From Qipengyuania flava (GTDB lineage Bacteria > Pseudomonadota > Alphaproteobacteria > Sphingomonadales > Sphingomonadaceae): a stretch of DNA of 64,000 nucleotides. Under the pieces are notes generated by a model, which saw only the letters and a list, made by a program, of their open reading frames with translations, did no database searches and was not told the origin of the DNA. Below, in pieces: positions 42,534 through 53,086 of the stretch (position 1 is its first letter; every line of letters starts with the position of its first letter). A program made the translations under genes and the position numbers. The stretch is from positions 985,974-1,049,973 of the forward strand of contig NZ_JAASQU010000001.1 of NCBI RefSeq assembly GCF_011762005.1. Direction: 5' to 3'.

Positions 42534-43355
42534 TCAGTGAACGGCAGCGCCCCAGCCGCCCCAGATGTAGACGACGATGAAGAGGAACAGCCACACCACG
42601 TCGACGAAGTGCCAGTACCATGCCGCAGCTTCGAAGCCGAAGTGCTGGCGCGGGGTGAAGTGGCCCTTGTAGGTGCGCACGAGGCAGACGATCAGGAAGA
42701 TCGTTCCCACGAGCACGTGGAAACCGTGAAAGCCGGTCGCCATGTAGAAGGCCGAGCTGTAGGTGTTGCCGCCGAACGCGAACGGCGCCGCTGCGTATTC
42801 GTAAGCCTGGATCGCGGTAAAGACCGCACCCAGCAGAATGGTCAGCCAGAGGCCCTTCTTCAGCCCTTCGCGATCACCGTGGATCAGCGAATGGTGCGCC
42901 CAGGTAACCGTGGTGCCCGAACACAGCAGGATCAGCGTGTTGAGCAGCGGGAGGCTGAAGGGATCGATGACATATTCGATCGCTGCGGGCGGGAAAGTCC
43001 CGCCGACGACGTCGGACAATTCGCTGGGGAACAGCGCGAAATCGAACCAGCTCCAGAACCAGCCGACGAAGAACATCACTTCCGACGCGATGAACAAGAT
43101 CATGCCGTAACGCATGTGCAGCTGGACGATCGGGGTGTGGTCGCCGCGTTCGGCTTCCTTCACGATCTTGGCGAACCAGCCGAAGAACGTGGCGATCAGG
43201 CCCGCAATGCCGAGACCCAGCACGAGGTGAGCGCTAGCCATCTCGTGCATGTAAAGCACCATGCCGCTGGTGAAGGTCAGCGCCGATACCGAGGCTACGA
43301 AGGGCCAGATATCGGGTTCGAGGATGTGATATTCGTGATTGACGTTGCCAGCCAT
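42534..43355 (-). CDS. ctaE: Cytochrome c oxidase subunit III
   Basis: 273-residue seven-helix subunit of aa3-type oxidase. Seen: NHEYHILEPDIWPFVASVSALTFTSGMVLYMH, MRYGMILFIASEVMFFVGWFWSWFDFALFP, GTTVTWAHHSLIHGDR, MATGFHGFHVLVGTIFL and the C-terminal AAWYWHFVDVVWLFLFIVVYIWGGWG. It stabilises proton pumping by subunit I. It follows ctaG in the usual order. Confidence 0.97.
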   Translation of the reverse strand: MAGNVNHEYHILEPDIWPFVASVSALTFTSGMVLYMHEMASAHLVLGLGIAGLIATFFGWFAKIVKEAERGDHTPIVQLHMRYGMILFIASEVMFFVGWFWSWFDFALFPSELSDVVGGTFPPAAIEYVIDPFSLPLLNTLILLCSGTTVTWAHHSLIHGDREGLKKGLWLTILLGAVFTAIQAYEYAAAPFAFGGNTYSSAFYMATGFHGFHVLVGTIFLIVCLVRTYKGHFTPRQHFGFEAAAWYWHFVDVVWLFLFIVVYIWGGWGAAVH

Positions 43356-43422
43356 TGTACTCGCGTCCTGGGATTTCGCTTCGCGGGTGCCCTTAATGCG
43401 GCATTGCGCGCGGGTCTAGGGG

Positions 43423-43995
43423 CTACTCGGCAGATTCCAGAGCCCGGTGGAAAGTATAGGACAGCGTGATCTGCTCCACGCCCTCCATGTTCGGGTCGTC
43501 CAGCGCTGCCGGATCGACGAAATAAAGCACCGGCATGCGCACTTCCTGGCCCGGCTCGAGCACCTGCTCGGTGAAGCAGAAACACTGGATCTTGTTGAAA
43601 TAGGCGCCGGCCTGCTCGGGCTCCACGTTGAAGGTGGCGGTACCGGTGATCGTCTCGTCGGAATTGTTCTTGGCGATGTAGATTGCCATATCGCGCTGGC
43701 CGATGGTGATCGTGTCCGTCACCTGCTCGGGCCGGAAACTCCATGGCACGTCGCCCGCGGTGGTCCCATCGAAGCGGATCGAAACCGTCTTTCCGCCCGC
43801 GCTCGCACCAAGCCGTTCGGCCAGTGCGGCCTGGCTCTCGGTCGCCCGCTGCGTCGTACCGCCAAAGCCCGTGACCTGGCAGAACAGTTCGTAAAGCGGG
43901 ACCGCAGCATAGCCGAGGCCAAGCATGGCCAGCGCGCCACCGAAAGCGAGCAGCGCGGTGCGATTTTTGCGGGTTTCGAGAGTAGCGGCAGTCAT
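43423..43995 (-). CDS. ctaG: Cytochrome c oxidase assembly protein CtaG (Cox11-type)
   Basis: 190-residue copper chaperone delivering CuB to subunit I. One N-terminal TM helix (RTALLAFGGALAMLGLGYAAVPLYELFCQVTGFGG) is followed by a periplasmic immunoglobulin-like domain with the copper motif NKIQCFCFTEQ and PVLYFVDPAALDD. The start at 43995 is the first Met fitting the family; the frame is open further upstream inside ctaB. It lies eight bases after the coxF-like gene. Confidence 0.95.
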   Translation of the reverse strand: MTAATLETRKNRTALLAFGGALAMLGLGYAAVPLYELFCQVTGFGGTTQRATESQAALAERLGASAGGKTVSIRFDGTTAGDVPWSFRPEQVTDTITIGQRDMAIYIAKNNSDETITGTATFNVEPEQAGAYFNKIQCFCFTEQVLEPGQEVRMPVLYFVDPAALDDPNMEGVEQITLSYTFHRALESAE

Positions 43996-44003
43996 GGCGT
44001 GGC

Positions 44004-44123
44004 TCACATCCGGGCGATGGTAATCACGTAGAACAGGACGGCAAGGAACAGCAGCACGCCGCCCAAGACGAGGTTGCGGCTCTTCTGGCGGCGCTTGAGT
44101 TCGGTTTCTTCTTCGGGGGTCAT
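44004..44123 (-). CDS. CoxF-like tiny membrane protein
   Basis: 39-residue protein with a charged N-terminus ([17 protein letters not shown]) and one TM helix ([22 protein letters not shown]). The position between ctaB and ctaG, the ATGA overlap with the ctaB stop and the charged-helix-TM layout match the small CoxF-type proteins found in alphaproteobacterial oxidase operons. Its role in assembly is not established. It is easily missed by gene finders because of its size. Confidence 0.82.
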   Translation of the reverse strand: MTPEEETELKRRQKSRNLVLGGVLLFLAVLFYVITIARM

Positions 44124-45052
44124 GCGATCCATCCCTGGTTGGCCAGAACCCGATCCGCCACAAGCGCAGCGAACAGGGCAAAAAGGTAGATGATGCTGAA
44201 AGCGAACAGGCGCTTCTCGGGCTTCATCGTGTCGTTGAGCCCGGTTTGCCGGAAAGCGACCGGAACCGAAAGCGCAAGGAAGGCAAGCGTCAACGCAAGC
44301 GAAGCAACACCATAAACGTAGGACGTTCCGCCAATAAACCATGGCGCGGCGGCAACCGGAACCAGCAGCACGGCATAGGCCAGGATCTGGCGGCGGGTCG
44401 AAGCCTCTCCGCGCACGACGGGCATCATCGGAATGCCGACATTGGCGTAATCGGTCTTCACGAACAGCGCGAGCGCCCAGAAGTGCGGCGGGGTCCACAT
44501 GAAGATGATCAGGAACAGCAAGACGGGCATCAGCGAAATCTCGCCGGTCACCGCCACCCAGCCGATCAGCGGAGGGAATGCCCCCGCCCCGCCACCGATC
44601 ACGATGTTCTGCGGAGTCCGCGGCTTGAGCCATACGGTATAGATGACCGCGTAATAGAAGATCGACAGCGCGAGGATCGCGGCAGCGAGCCAGTTTACCC
44701 CCAGCCCCATGATCATTACCGAGGCGGCCGAGATCAGCACGCCGAAATCGCGCGCATCGGTGCGGTTCATTCGTCCCGAAGGCAGGGGACGCGCCGCGGT
44801 CCGCTTCATGCCTGCATCGATATCGGCTTCCCACCACTGGTTGAGCGCCGCCGCCCCGCCTGCGCCCAGAGCGATGCACAAGATCGCGGTGAAACCCAGC
44901 ACCGGATGGATGCTGCCGGGCGCGGCCAGCAGTCCGCAAAGGCCGGTGAAGATAACCAGGCTCATCACGCGCGGCTTGGTCAGCGCGAAGAAATCGCGCC
45001 ATTCCGCGGGAAGCTGTGTGGGAACGGTCTGGGTCATGGAATCGGGCGCCAT
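44120..45052 (-). CDS. ctaB: Protohaem IX farnesyltransferase (haem O synthase)
   Basis: 310-residue polytopic UbiA-superfamily enzyme that farnesylates haem B to haem O. The Asp-rich motifs are [23 protein letters not shown] and [22 protein letters not shown]; the start [22 protein letters not shown] is typical. About nine TM helices are seen. It begins eight bases after the hydrolase gene stop; a second in-frame ATG lies at 45037. No ctaA (haem A synthase) is in the window. Confidence 0.96.
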   Translation of the reverse strand: MAPDSMTQTVPTQLPAEWRDFFALTKPRVMSLVIFTGLCGLLAAPGSIHPVLGFTAILCIALGAGGAAALNQWWEADIDAGMKRTAARPLPSGRMNRTDARDFGVLISAASVMIMGLGVNWLAAAILALSIFYYAVIYTVWLKPRTPQNIVIGGGAGAFPPLIGWVAVTGEISLMPVLLFLIIFMWTPPHFWALALFVKTDYANVGIPMMPVVRGEASTRRQILAYAVLLVPVAAAPWFIGGTSYVYGVASLALTLAFLALSVPVAFRQTGLNDTMKPEKRLFAFSIIYLFALFAALVADRVLANQGWIA

Positions 45053-45060
45053 ATAGGGCG

Positions 45061-46020
45061 TCAGAGCCGCTTTAGCCAGTCAATCAGCACTGCATTGACC
45101 TGTTCGGGGCGCTCCTGCTGCGTCCAGTGGCCGACCCCGTCGAGGATATGTCCTTCGGCACGCGGTGCGAACATCTTCACCAGCGCAACGGGATCCTCGA
45201 TCGCGCCGAACAGGAAGGTCGCGGGATCGCGGGTTCCGCCGATAAATAGCGCGGGTTGTTCGATCCGCTTGCCCGCCCAGTTCTGCAACCATGCGTAATC
45301 GGCTTCGTGGTTGCGGTAGCGGTTGAGCGGACCGCGAAAGCCCGACGCGGTGAACTCGGCCTCGTAGAAATCGAGGTCGTCTTCGGTGAGCCAGGCAACC
45401 GGAGCCGGGTCGGGCAGACCCTCCAAGAAAGTCGCGCCCAGCGGCTTGTCCCAGTAATCGCCCGGCGGCACATCGCCGCTGATCGAATACATCATCCGCT
45501 GGACGAAATCGCGCGGGTCCGCCCCGGCCTCGGCTTCCGCTACGCCCGGTTCCTGGAAATACTCCTGGTAGAAGAACCGGCCCTGACTGGTGAAATGCTC
45601 GCGGAAGACTTCGGTGAACGGTCTTTGCGGGACGCCGGAGAATGGCACCGACATGCCTGCAACCGCGCGGAAATGTTCGGGATGCGTCAGCGCGCTGTTC
45701 CAGACGATCGGCGCGCCCCAGTCATGTCCCACGAGCACGGCGGGGGCATCGGGTGACAACGCTTTGCGTAGGCCGATCAGATCGCCGACAATCCACTCCA
45801 TCGCATAGGCTTCGACCGGCTGCGGCTTGTCGGATCCGCCATAGCCACGCACGTCGACCGCGCAGGCGGTGAAGCCCGCATCGGCAACCGGACCGATCTG
45901 GTGGCGCCAGGAATACCAGCTTTCGGGGAAGCCATGGACCATGATGACAAGCGGCCCCTCGCCTTCCACGGCGCAACGCAGGGCTGCTTCACCAGTATCG
46001 ATCGTGCGCATTTCAGGCAT
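45061..46020 (-). CDS. Alpha/beta hydrolase, epoxide hydrolase-like, inside the cox locus
   Basis: 319-residue hydrolase. The oxyanion motif [35 protein letters not shown] and the nucleophile Asp in [11 protein letters not shown] are typical of soluble epoxide hydrolases and related dehalogenases; the catalytic His lies in [16 protein letters not shown] lid region follows in the middle. GGGGAG precedes the ATG at 46020. It sits between ctaD and ctaB, where oxidase operons do not normally carry such a gene, with a terminator between ctaD and it, and only eight bases to ctaB. Confidence 0.88.
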   Translation of the reverse strand: MPEMRTIDTGEAALRCAVEGEGPLVIMVHGFPESWYSWRHQIGPVADAGFTACAVDVRGYGGSDKPQPVEAYAMEWIVGDLIGLRKALSPDAPAVLVGHDWGAPIVWNSALTHPEHFRAVAGMSVPFSGVPQRPFTEVFREHFTSQGRFFYQEYFQEPGVAEAEAGADPRDFVQRMMYSISGDVPPGDYWDKPLGATFLEGLPDPAPVAWLTEDDLDFYEAEFTASGFRGPLNRYRNHEADYAWLQNWAGKRIEQPALFIGGTRDPATFLFGAIEDPVALVKMFAPRAEGHILDGVGHWTQQERPEQVNAVLIDWLKRL

Positions 46021-46043
46021 GTGTTCTCTCCCCGGCGGACATG

Positions 46044-46082
46044 AAAAAGCGGCCGGCCCACCATGGGACCGGCCGCTCTTTT
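46044..46082 (-). terminator. Intrinsic terminator after ctaD
   Basis: Stem AGCGGCCGG / CCGGCCGCT with a 12-base loop. On the leftward strand, the direction of ctaCD, it is followed by TTTTT (AAAAA at 46044-46048), making a standard terminator 25 bases after the ctaD stop. TCTTTT follows on the other side. It would separate ctaCD from the hydrolase-ctaB unit. Confidence 0.88.
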
Positions 46083-46106
46083 CTGTCCAGTGCCTAGCTG
46101 CAGGCT

Positions 46107-47846
<1,740 letters not shown>

Positions 47847-48887
47847 TTAGACGGTCGGGGCAGTGCCGGCACCGGCTGCGCCGGGGACGGAGCTTTCCGG
47901 TTCCTGCAGCGGCGCGGCTTCCGCCGCTTCCGCTTCGGCACCGGCGATCGTGCCGCCCTGCGCCAGAACCCATGCATTGTACTGATCCATCGGCAGCGCT
48001 TCGATCGCGATCGGCATGTAGCCATGGCGCGCGCCGCACAGTTCCGAACACTGGCCGTAATAGACGCCGGGCTCGTCGATGAAGAGCATCTTCTCGTTCA
48101 GCCGGCCGGGAACCGCGTCGAGCTTGAACCAGAGGCTGGGCACCGCGAAGGAGTGGATCACGTCGGCCGCGGTCGTCTGGAAGCGGATCGGCACGCCAGC
48201 AGGCACGACCATCCGGTTGTCGACCGCCAGCTGGTGCGGTTCGCCACGCGCTTCGGCTTCTTCCTTGTCGAGCATGTTCGACACGACTTCGAAGTCGCCA
48301 TTGTCGGGATAGGCGTAACCCCAGTACCACTGGTAGCCGATCGCCTTGACCGTAATCGCGTCTTCGGGCGGCGACTTGTACTGCGCGCTCAGCAGGCCGA
48401 TCGACGGCACCGCGATGGCGAGCAGGATAAGTGCGGGAACGACCGTCCAGATGACTTCGATCAGCGTGTTGTGGCTGGTCTTCGACGGCACCGGATTGGC
48501 GCGCTTGTTGAAGCGCAGAATGACATAAACGAACAGCGCGAGCACGAAGATGCTGATCAACGCCATCACCCAGACCAGGCCGATATGCAATGCATTGGCC
48601 TGCTGGCCGATCGGCGAAAACTGTTCCTGGACATCGATTCCCTTGGCGACGGGCATGCCCTTGCCTTCGGTCGGCTTCATCGGTGTGTAAGCGGCTGCAC
48701 CTGCAGCCACGTCTTCGCTCGATGCATCGGCGGCAACCGCCGGATCGGCCGCTTCCGCCTGTTCGGCGACTGCCGCTTCAGCCGCGGTTTGCGCTACGGC
48801 ACCCTGCGCGCCGAAGGCCAGCATCGCCGCCATTGCCAGGCTGGCTACAATCCGATGGAACCCGTTGAGGGAGCCGAGATTCTTCAT
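47847..48887 (-). CDS. ctaC: Cytochrome c oxidase subunit II with low-complexity extensions
   Basis: 346-residue subunit that receives electrons from cytochrome c. A signal peptide (ending near AQGAVAQ) is followed by an unusual Ala/Glu/Asp-rich stretch (residues ~33-65), two TM helices, the aromatic strand IGYQWYWGYAYPD, and the CuA site GQCSELCGARHGYMPI with VIHSFAVPSLWFKLDAVPGR. After the CuA domain there is another Ala/Glu/Pro-rich tail of about 40 residues (GGTIAGAEAEAAEAAPLQEP...). Both extra segments are longer than in standard CtaC. It heads the ctaCD transcript. Confidence 0.96.
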   Translation of the reverse strand: MKNLGSLNGFHRIVASLAMAAMLAFGAQGAVAQTAAEAAVAEQAEAADPAVAADASSEDVAAGAAAYTPMKPTEGKGMPVAKGIDVQEQFSPIGQQANALHIGLVWVMALISIFVLALFVYVILRFNKRANPVPSKTSHNTLIEVIWTVVPALILLAIAVPSIGLLSAQYKSPPEDAITVKAIGYQWYWGYAYPDNGDFEVVSNMLDKEEAEARGEPHQLAVDNRMVVPAGVPIRFQTTAADVIHSFAVPSLWFKLDAVPGRLNEKMLFIDEPGVYYGQCSELCGARHGYMPIAIEALPMDQYNAWVLAQGGTIAGAEAEAAEAAPLQEPESSVPGAAGAGTAPTV

Positions 48888-49098
48888 TGTCTGGGCACTC
48901 TTTCGTGTCGTCTCTCTTGTCGGGCCGATGGGAGAGCGGATGTCCGGCGTCGGGCGCTGGACGCACCCCTGCCGGGGCCCGATTTCGCCCGCCCTATAGG
49001 CAGGGAATGGCTGTGCCTCAAGCGTGTGACCGATAAAAATGTGCAAGCGGCTTTGCCTCTTGCGCAATCGCGCGCAAGGCGCTTTGGACCCAAGCACC

Positions 49099-49680
49099 AT
49101 GACCGATGAAGAAATCCTCCACGAATTCCGCGCCAGCGAAGCTTTGCTCGAAGGCCATTTCAAGCTCTCCAGCGGGCGTCACAGCGGGCACTATCTGCAA
49201 TGTGCACGGGTGTTGATGAACCCCGAACGCGCCGGTCGCCTCGCCTTCGCGCTGGCGCAGAAGATCCCGCGCGAGACGCGAAACCAGATCGATGTGGTCG
49301 TCAGCCCTGCGATGGGCGGGATCATCATCGGCCAGGAAATGGGTCGTGCATTGGGCAAGGACGCCATGTTTCTCGAGCGGCCCGACGGTGAATTCCACCT
49401 GCGGCGTGGATTCCGCCTCGAACCCGGCGCCAAGGTGCTGATGGTCGAAGACGTCGTCACCACCGGCCTGTCGAGCCGCGAGGCAATCGCGGCGGTGGCA
49501 CGCGAGGGAGGCGAAGTGGTGGCCGAAGTGGCGCTGGTCGACCGGAGCAACGATGAAGCCGATCTAGGCGTGCCCTTCTATCCGCTCGTCGATATCAATT
49601 TCCCCACCTATGCGGAAGACGAGCTGCCCTCGGAACTGGCCGCGATCGAAGTCACCAAGCCGGGGAGCCGCGCGGCGTGA
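49099..49680 (+). CDS. pyrE: Orotate phosphoribosyltransferase
   Basis: 193-residue enzyme joining orotate to PRPP in pyrimidine synthesis. The PRPP-binding motif is [37 protein letters not shown] N-terminal sequence ([20 protein letters not shown]) and [21 protein letters not shown] are typical of the alphaproteobacterial form. The start at 49099 fits the family. It is the first gene of a rightward operon; its stop overlaps pdxJ by four bases. Confidence 0.95.
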   Translation: MTDEEILHEFRASEALLEGHFKLSSGRHSGHYLQCARVLMNPERAGRLAFALAQKIPRETRNQIDVVVSPAMGGIIIGQEMGRALGKDAMFLERPDGEFHLRRGFRLEPGAKVLMVEDVVTTGLSSREAIAAVAREGGEVVAEVALVDRSNDEADLGVPFYPLVDINFPTYAEDELPSELAAIEVTKPGSRAA

Positions 49681-50417
49681 CGGCAGCGCTGCGTCTGGGC
49701 GTCAACATCGACCACGTGGCGACGATCCGCAACGCGCGCGGGGGCGATCATCCCGATCCGGTTCGCGCTGCGGAAATCGTGGCGGCAGTGGGCGGCGACG
49801 GGATCACCGCGCACCTGCGCGAGGACCGGCGCCATATCCGCGATGCCGACCTCCAGCGGATCCAGCAAGCGACCGACCTGCCGCTAAACCTCGAGATGGC
49901 AGCCACCGACGAAATGCTGCAGATCGCGCTGGCGCACGCCCCGCACGCGGCATGCATCGTCCCCGAGAAACGCGAGGAGCGCACCACCGAGGGCGGTTTG
50001 GATGCCGCCGGGCTGCACAACCAGCTTGCGCCGATCGTGGGGCGGCTGGCCGATGCGGGCATCCGCGTGTCCCTGTTCATCGAGGCGAGCGAACGCCAGC
50101 TCGAGGCCGCGCATCGCCTCAGGGCGCCAGTGGTCGAATTCCACACGGGCGAATATGCGCATGCCGGGCTCGATGGCGATGACGAGCGCGAAGCGCGCGA
50201 ACTGGAGCGGATCGCGGCCATGTCGCGCATGGCCCGCGATCTCGGCATCGAACCGCATGCGGGCCACGGGTTGACCTATGAAAACGTGAAACCGATCGCT
50301 GCGATTCCGGAACTGGCAGAGCTCAACATCGGCCACTACCTCGTCGGCGAGGCGGTGTTCGTGGGTCTCGAAGCGGCGGTCCGCCGCATGCGCGAACTGA
50401 TGGATGAGGCACGCTAG
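49677..50417 (+). CDS. pdxJ: Pyridoxine 5'-phosphate synthase
   Basis: 246-residue TIM barrel that makes pyridoxine 5'-phosphate from 1-deoxyxylulose 5-phosphate and 3-amino-2-oxopropyl phosphate. Clear motifs: [63 protein letters not shown], and [36 protein letters not shown]. The GTG start overlaps pyrE TGA (GTGA). Gene order pyrE-pdxJ-acpS is common in this order of bacteria. Confidence 0.97.
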   Translation: MTAALRLGVNIDHVATIRNARGGDHPDPVRAAEIVAAVGGDGITAHLREDRRHIRDADLQRIQQATDLPLNLEMAATDEMLQIALAHAPHAACIVPEKREERTTEGGLDAAGLHNQLAPIVGRLADAGIRVSLFIEASERQLEAAHRLRAPVVEFHTGEYAHAGLDGDDEREARELERIAAMSRMARDLGIEPHAGHGLTYENVKPIAAIPELAELNIGHYLVGEAVFVGLEAAVRRMRELMDEAR

Positions 50418-50666
50418 GTGTCACCCACTTACGCATTGTCGGTATGGCGGTCGATCAGGACGACCTTCGTCCTGTTCCTTATCGTCGTGCCACTTGTCAT
50501 ACTGGCCAATGGCCGAGGCGATGACGGCGCGGGAACCGGTTGGAGCGAACTCGCGGCTCCGGCACTCGGCCTGATTGCCTTTGCGGGACTGTTCGCAGAA
50601 CTGTGTCGCCGCGCGATCAACCACTTCGCAGGTGAAGCCATCTGTCATTGGAGCAGCCGCGCATGA
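50418..50666 (+). CDS. Small two-helix membrane protein between pdxJ and acpS
   Basis: 82-residue protein with two hydrophobic helices ([18 protein letters not shown] and [18 protein letters not shown]). It has no recognised family. The GTG start touches the pdxJ stop directly, and its TGA overlaps the acpS ATG (ATGA), which strongly supports translation as part of the operon. The end has two His ([11 protein letters not shown]). Function unknown. Confidence 0.72.
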   Translation: MSPTYALSVWRSIRTTFVLFLIVVPLVILANGRGDDGAGTGWSELAAPALGLIAFAGLFAELCRRAINHFAGEAICHWSSRA

Positions 50667-51064
50667 TCATCGGTCTCGGCTCCGACCTGTGCAATATCGA
50701 GCGTATCCAGAACTCTCTCGAGCGGTTCGGCGAACGCTTCGAGAATCGCGTTTTCACCGAAGTCGAGCGCGCGAAGGCCCGCCGGCGCCCCTTCACCATC
50801 GCGGGCACATACGCCAAGCGCTTCGCGGCCAAGGAAGCCTTCTCCAAGGCCGTCGGAACCGGTTTCCGGCAGGGGGTCTTCATGAAGGACATCGGCGTGG
50901 TCAACGCGCGCTCGGGCGCACCGACGCTGGCATTGACCGGCGGCGCGGCGATCGTGCTTGCGGAAATGGTGCCGTCCGGCCATGAGGCGCGCATTCATCT
51001 TACCCTCACCGACGACCATCCATGGGCACAGGCCTACGTCATCATCGAGGCCCTACCCCAGTGA
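50663..51064 (+). CDS. acpS: Holo-[acyl-carrier-protein] synthase
   Basis: 133-residue phosphopantetheinyl transferase that activates ACP. Motifs: [26 protein letters not shown] with the Mg2+-binding Asp, and [20 protein letters not shown] with the catalytic KEAFSKA. GGAG lies 8-9 bases before ATG 50663. It is coupled to the small membrane protein upstream and followed by lepB after 16 bases. Confidence 0.96.
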   Translation: MIIGLGSDLCNIERIQNSLERFGERFENRVFTEVERAKARRRPFTIAGTYAKRFAAKEAFSKAVGTGFRQGVFMKDIGVVNARSGAPTLALTGGAAIVLAEMVPSGHEARIHLTLTDDHPWAQAYVIIEALPQ

Positions 51065-51080
51065 CCACGGCGCCACGGCA

Positions 51081-51935
51081 GTGAACAAGAAATCCGAAAA
51101 ATCCGACGAAAAGGTCGACTGGATCGCGGAGATCCGCGGGCTGGCGCTCATGCTGCTCGCGGTGTTCGCCTTTCACAGCTTCATCGCCAAGCCGTTCTAC
51201 ATCCCGTCCGAATCGATGATGCCCAACCTGCTGGTGGGCGATCGGCTGGTGGTCAGCAAATATCCCTATGGCTGGAACTGGAGTTCGATCAGCTTCCATC
51301 TCGCCCCGCGCGGCGATTGGCGGGTAATGGGGTCGACGCCCGAATATGGCGATATCGTCATCCCCGTACATCCCGAGCGCGACGAGGACTACATCAAGCG
51401 CGTGGTTGCGCTGCCCGGTGACCGGATCGCGGTGCAGAACGGGCGCATCATCCTCAACGGTACCCCGGTGGAACAGAAGGTCGAGCCCGCGATCGCACTG
51501 CCGCTCGATGCCAATTCGCGCTGCGACGGCTTCGGCTTCGACGATTTCCGCGGCGAGACCGGTGACGGCACGCCCGTCTGCCGCGTGCCCGTCCTGCGCG
51601 AAACGCTGCCCAATGGCGCGACCTATCTGGTAATCGACCACCAGACGCAGGAGCTCGACAATTTCGCCGAGATCACGATCCCCGAAGGCCATGTCTTCGT
51701 GATGGGCGACAATCGCGACCATTCCGCCGACAGCCGCGAACTCAACCATTCGCGCGGTCTGCTCGGGCCGATCCCGCTGGAAAACATCGGCGGACGCGCA
51801 GAATTCATCACCTTCTCGCTCGACGGTACGACCTCTCTCAATCCGGTCAGCTGGTGGACCTCGCTGCGCGAGGGTCGCGCCTGGTCGACATTGCGTCCCG
51901 CGATCGCGGAACGAAAAGCGGCTGCCGAGCGCTAG
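51081..51935 (+). CDS. lepB: Signal peptidase I
   Basis: 284-residue inner-membrane serine protease that removes signal peptides. One N-terminal TM helix (EIRGLALMLLAVFAFHSFI) precedes box B KPFYIPSESMMPNLLVGDRLVVSKYPYG (catalytic Ser in SESMMP), box D DYIKRVVALPGDRIAVQNG (catalytic Lys in IKRVV) and box E GHVFVMGDNRDHSADSRE. GTG start at 51081 was chosen because it directly precedes the usual charged N-terminus. The following exporter gene starts 38 bases later. Confidence 0.95.
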   Translation: MNKKSEKSDEKVDWIAEIRGLALMLLAVFAFHSFIAKPFYIPSESMMPNLLVGDRLVVSKYPYGWNWSSISFHLAPRGDWRVMGSTPEYGDIVIPVHPERDEDYIKRVVALPGDRIAVQNGRIILNGTPVEQKVEPAIALPLDANSRCDGFGFDDFRGETGDGTPVCRVPVLRETLPNGATYLVIDHQTQELDNFAEITIPEGHVFVMGDNRDHSADSRELNHSRGLLGPIPLENIGGRAEFITFSLDGTTSLNPVSWWTSLREGRAWSTLRPAIAERKAAAER

Positions 51936-51973
51936 GAAGCTGATGCAGCTGGGTCCTGGCACAGGGGGCGCGT

Positions 51974-53086
51974 ATGACCGATGACACGCAGGACTTGAAC
52001 GAGCAGGATCTCGGTACCAGCCCCTCGCGCATCAACGATCCACGGATCCGGCACGAGGTGTCGCGCGCGATGGCATGGGTCGGCGTAGTTGGCGTCACCG
52101 TCCTCGCGGTGTGGATCGCGCGCCCGCTGCTGGTCATCTTCGGTGCGATGGTCTTCGCCGCGATGATCGATGGCGGCGCCCGCTTGCTCGGTCGTGCGCT
52201 GTCGATCCCACGCCCTTGGCGCGTGGCGATCGTGCTGGCGGGCACCGTCGCCTTCCTGGTCTGGCTCGGCTATTTCGCCGGTTCGACCATTTCGCAGGAA
52301 GCCGCGCAGTTTCCTGCGATAGTCGAACGCCAGCTCAACGAACTGTTCGACTGGGCCCGCGATCAGGGTTTCCAGATCGAACAGACGCAGCTGCAGAACT
52401 ACCTCGGCAATATCGGCAGCGGCATCAGCACCGTCACCAAGGCGTTGGGCGGCATCCTCGGTGGTGCAACCACGATATTGCTGATCCTCGTGATAGGCGT
52501 CTATGTCGCGGTCGACCCGCTGCTGTACGAACGCGGGGTCGCCTGGATGTTGCCACGCGAGCACCGCGGGCGGTTCTACGACACCGCGGCCAAGATGGGC
52601 CAGACGATGCGACGCCTCATGGCGGGACGCCTGCTCGGGATGGTTGTCGAAGCGATCTTTACCTACGTCATGCTGGCCTGGGTGGCGCCGCTCGTCGGGA
52701 TCGGGGCAGTACCGATGGCCGCATTGCTTGCCATACTTACCGGTCTGCTGGCATTCGTGCCCAATCTTGGCGCGATCATCTCGGGCGCGCTGATGATACT
52801 GGTCGGGTTCTCGGGTGGGGCCGAGATGGGCATTTACACCATCTTCGTCTATTTCTTCGTCCAGAATTTCGACGGCTACATCGTCATCCCGATGATTGCC
52901 AAGAAGACGGTCGATCTGGCGCCCGCGCTCGTGCTGGCCTTCCAACTCATCATGGGCATATTGTTCGGTATCCTCGGCCTGTTCCTCGCCGACCCGTTGC
53001 TGGCGATGATCAAGGTGGCGCTTGAACGCCGCGCCGAACAGGTCGATCAGGACAAGCTCGCAAAGGAAGCGACGAATGGCGCGTAA
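51974..53086 (+). CDS. AI-2E family transporter (PerM/YdiK-like)
   Basis: 370-residue polytopic membrane protein. The family pattern is present: N-terminal helices (VGVVGVTVLAVWIARPLLVIFGAMVFAAMIDGG), a helical amphipathic middle (LNELFDWARDQGFQIEQTQLQ), and the C-terminal helices with LVGIGAVPMAALLAILTGLLAFVPNLGAIISGALMILVGF and FVQNFDGYIVIPMIAKKTVDLAPALVL. Members were named for AI-2 export but several are Na+/H+ antiporters. The substrate here is unknown. Its 3' end overlaps the next gene by 11 bases. Confidence 0.92.
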   Translation: MTDDTQDLNEQDLGTSPSRINDPRIRHEVSRAMAWVGVVGVTVLAVWIARPLLVIFGAMVFAAMIDGGARLLGRALSIPRPWRVAIVLAGTVAFLVWLGYFAGSTISQEAAQFPAIVERQLNELFDWARDQGFQIEQTQLQNYLGNIGSGISTVTKALGGILGGATTILLILVIGVYVAVDPLLYERGVAWMLPREHRGRFYDTAAKMGQTMRRLMAGRLLGMVVEAIFTYVMLAWVAPLVGIGAVPMAALLAILTGLLAFVPNLGAIISGALMILVGFSGGAEMGIYTIFVYFFVQNFDGYIVIPMIAKKTVDLAPALVLAFQLIMGILFGILGLFLADPLLAMIKVALERRAEQVDQDKLAKEATNGA

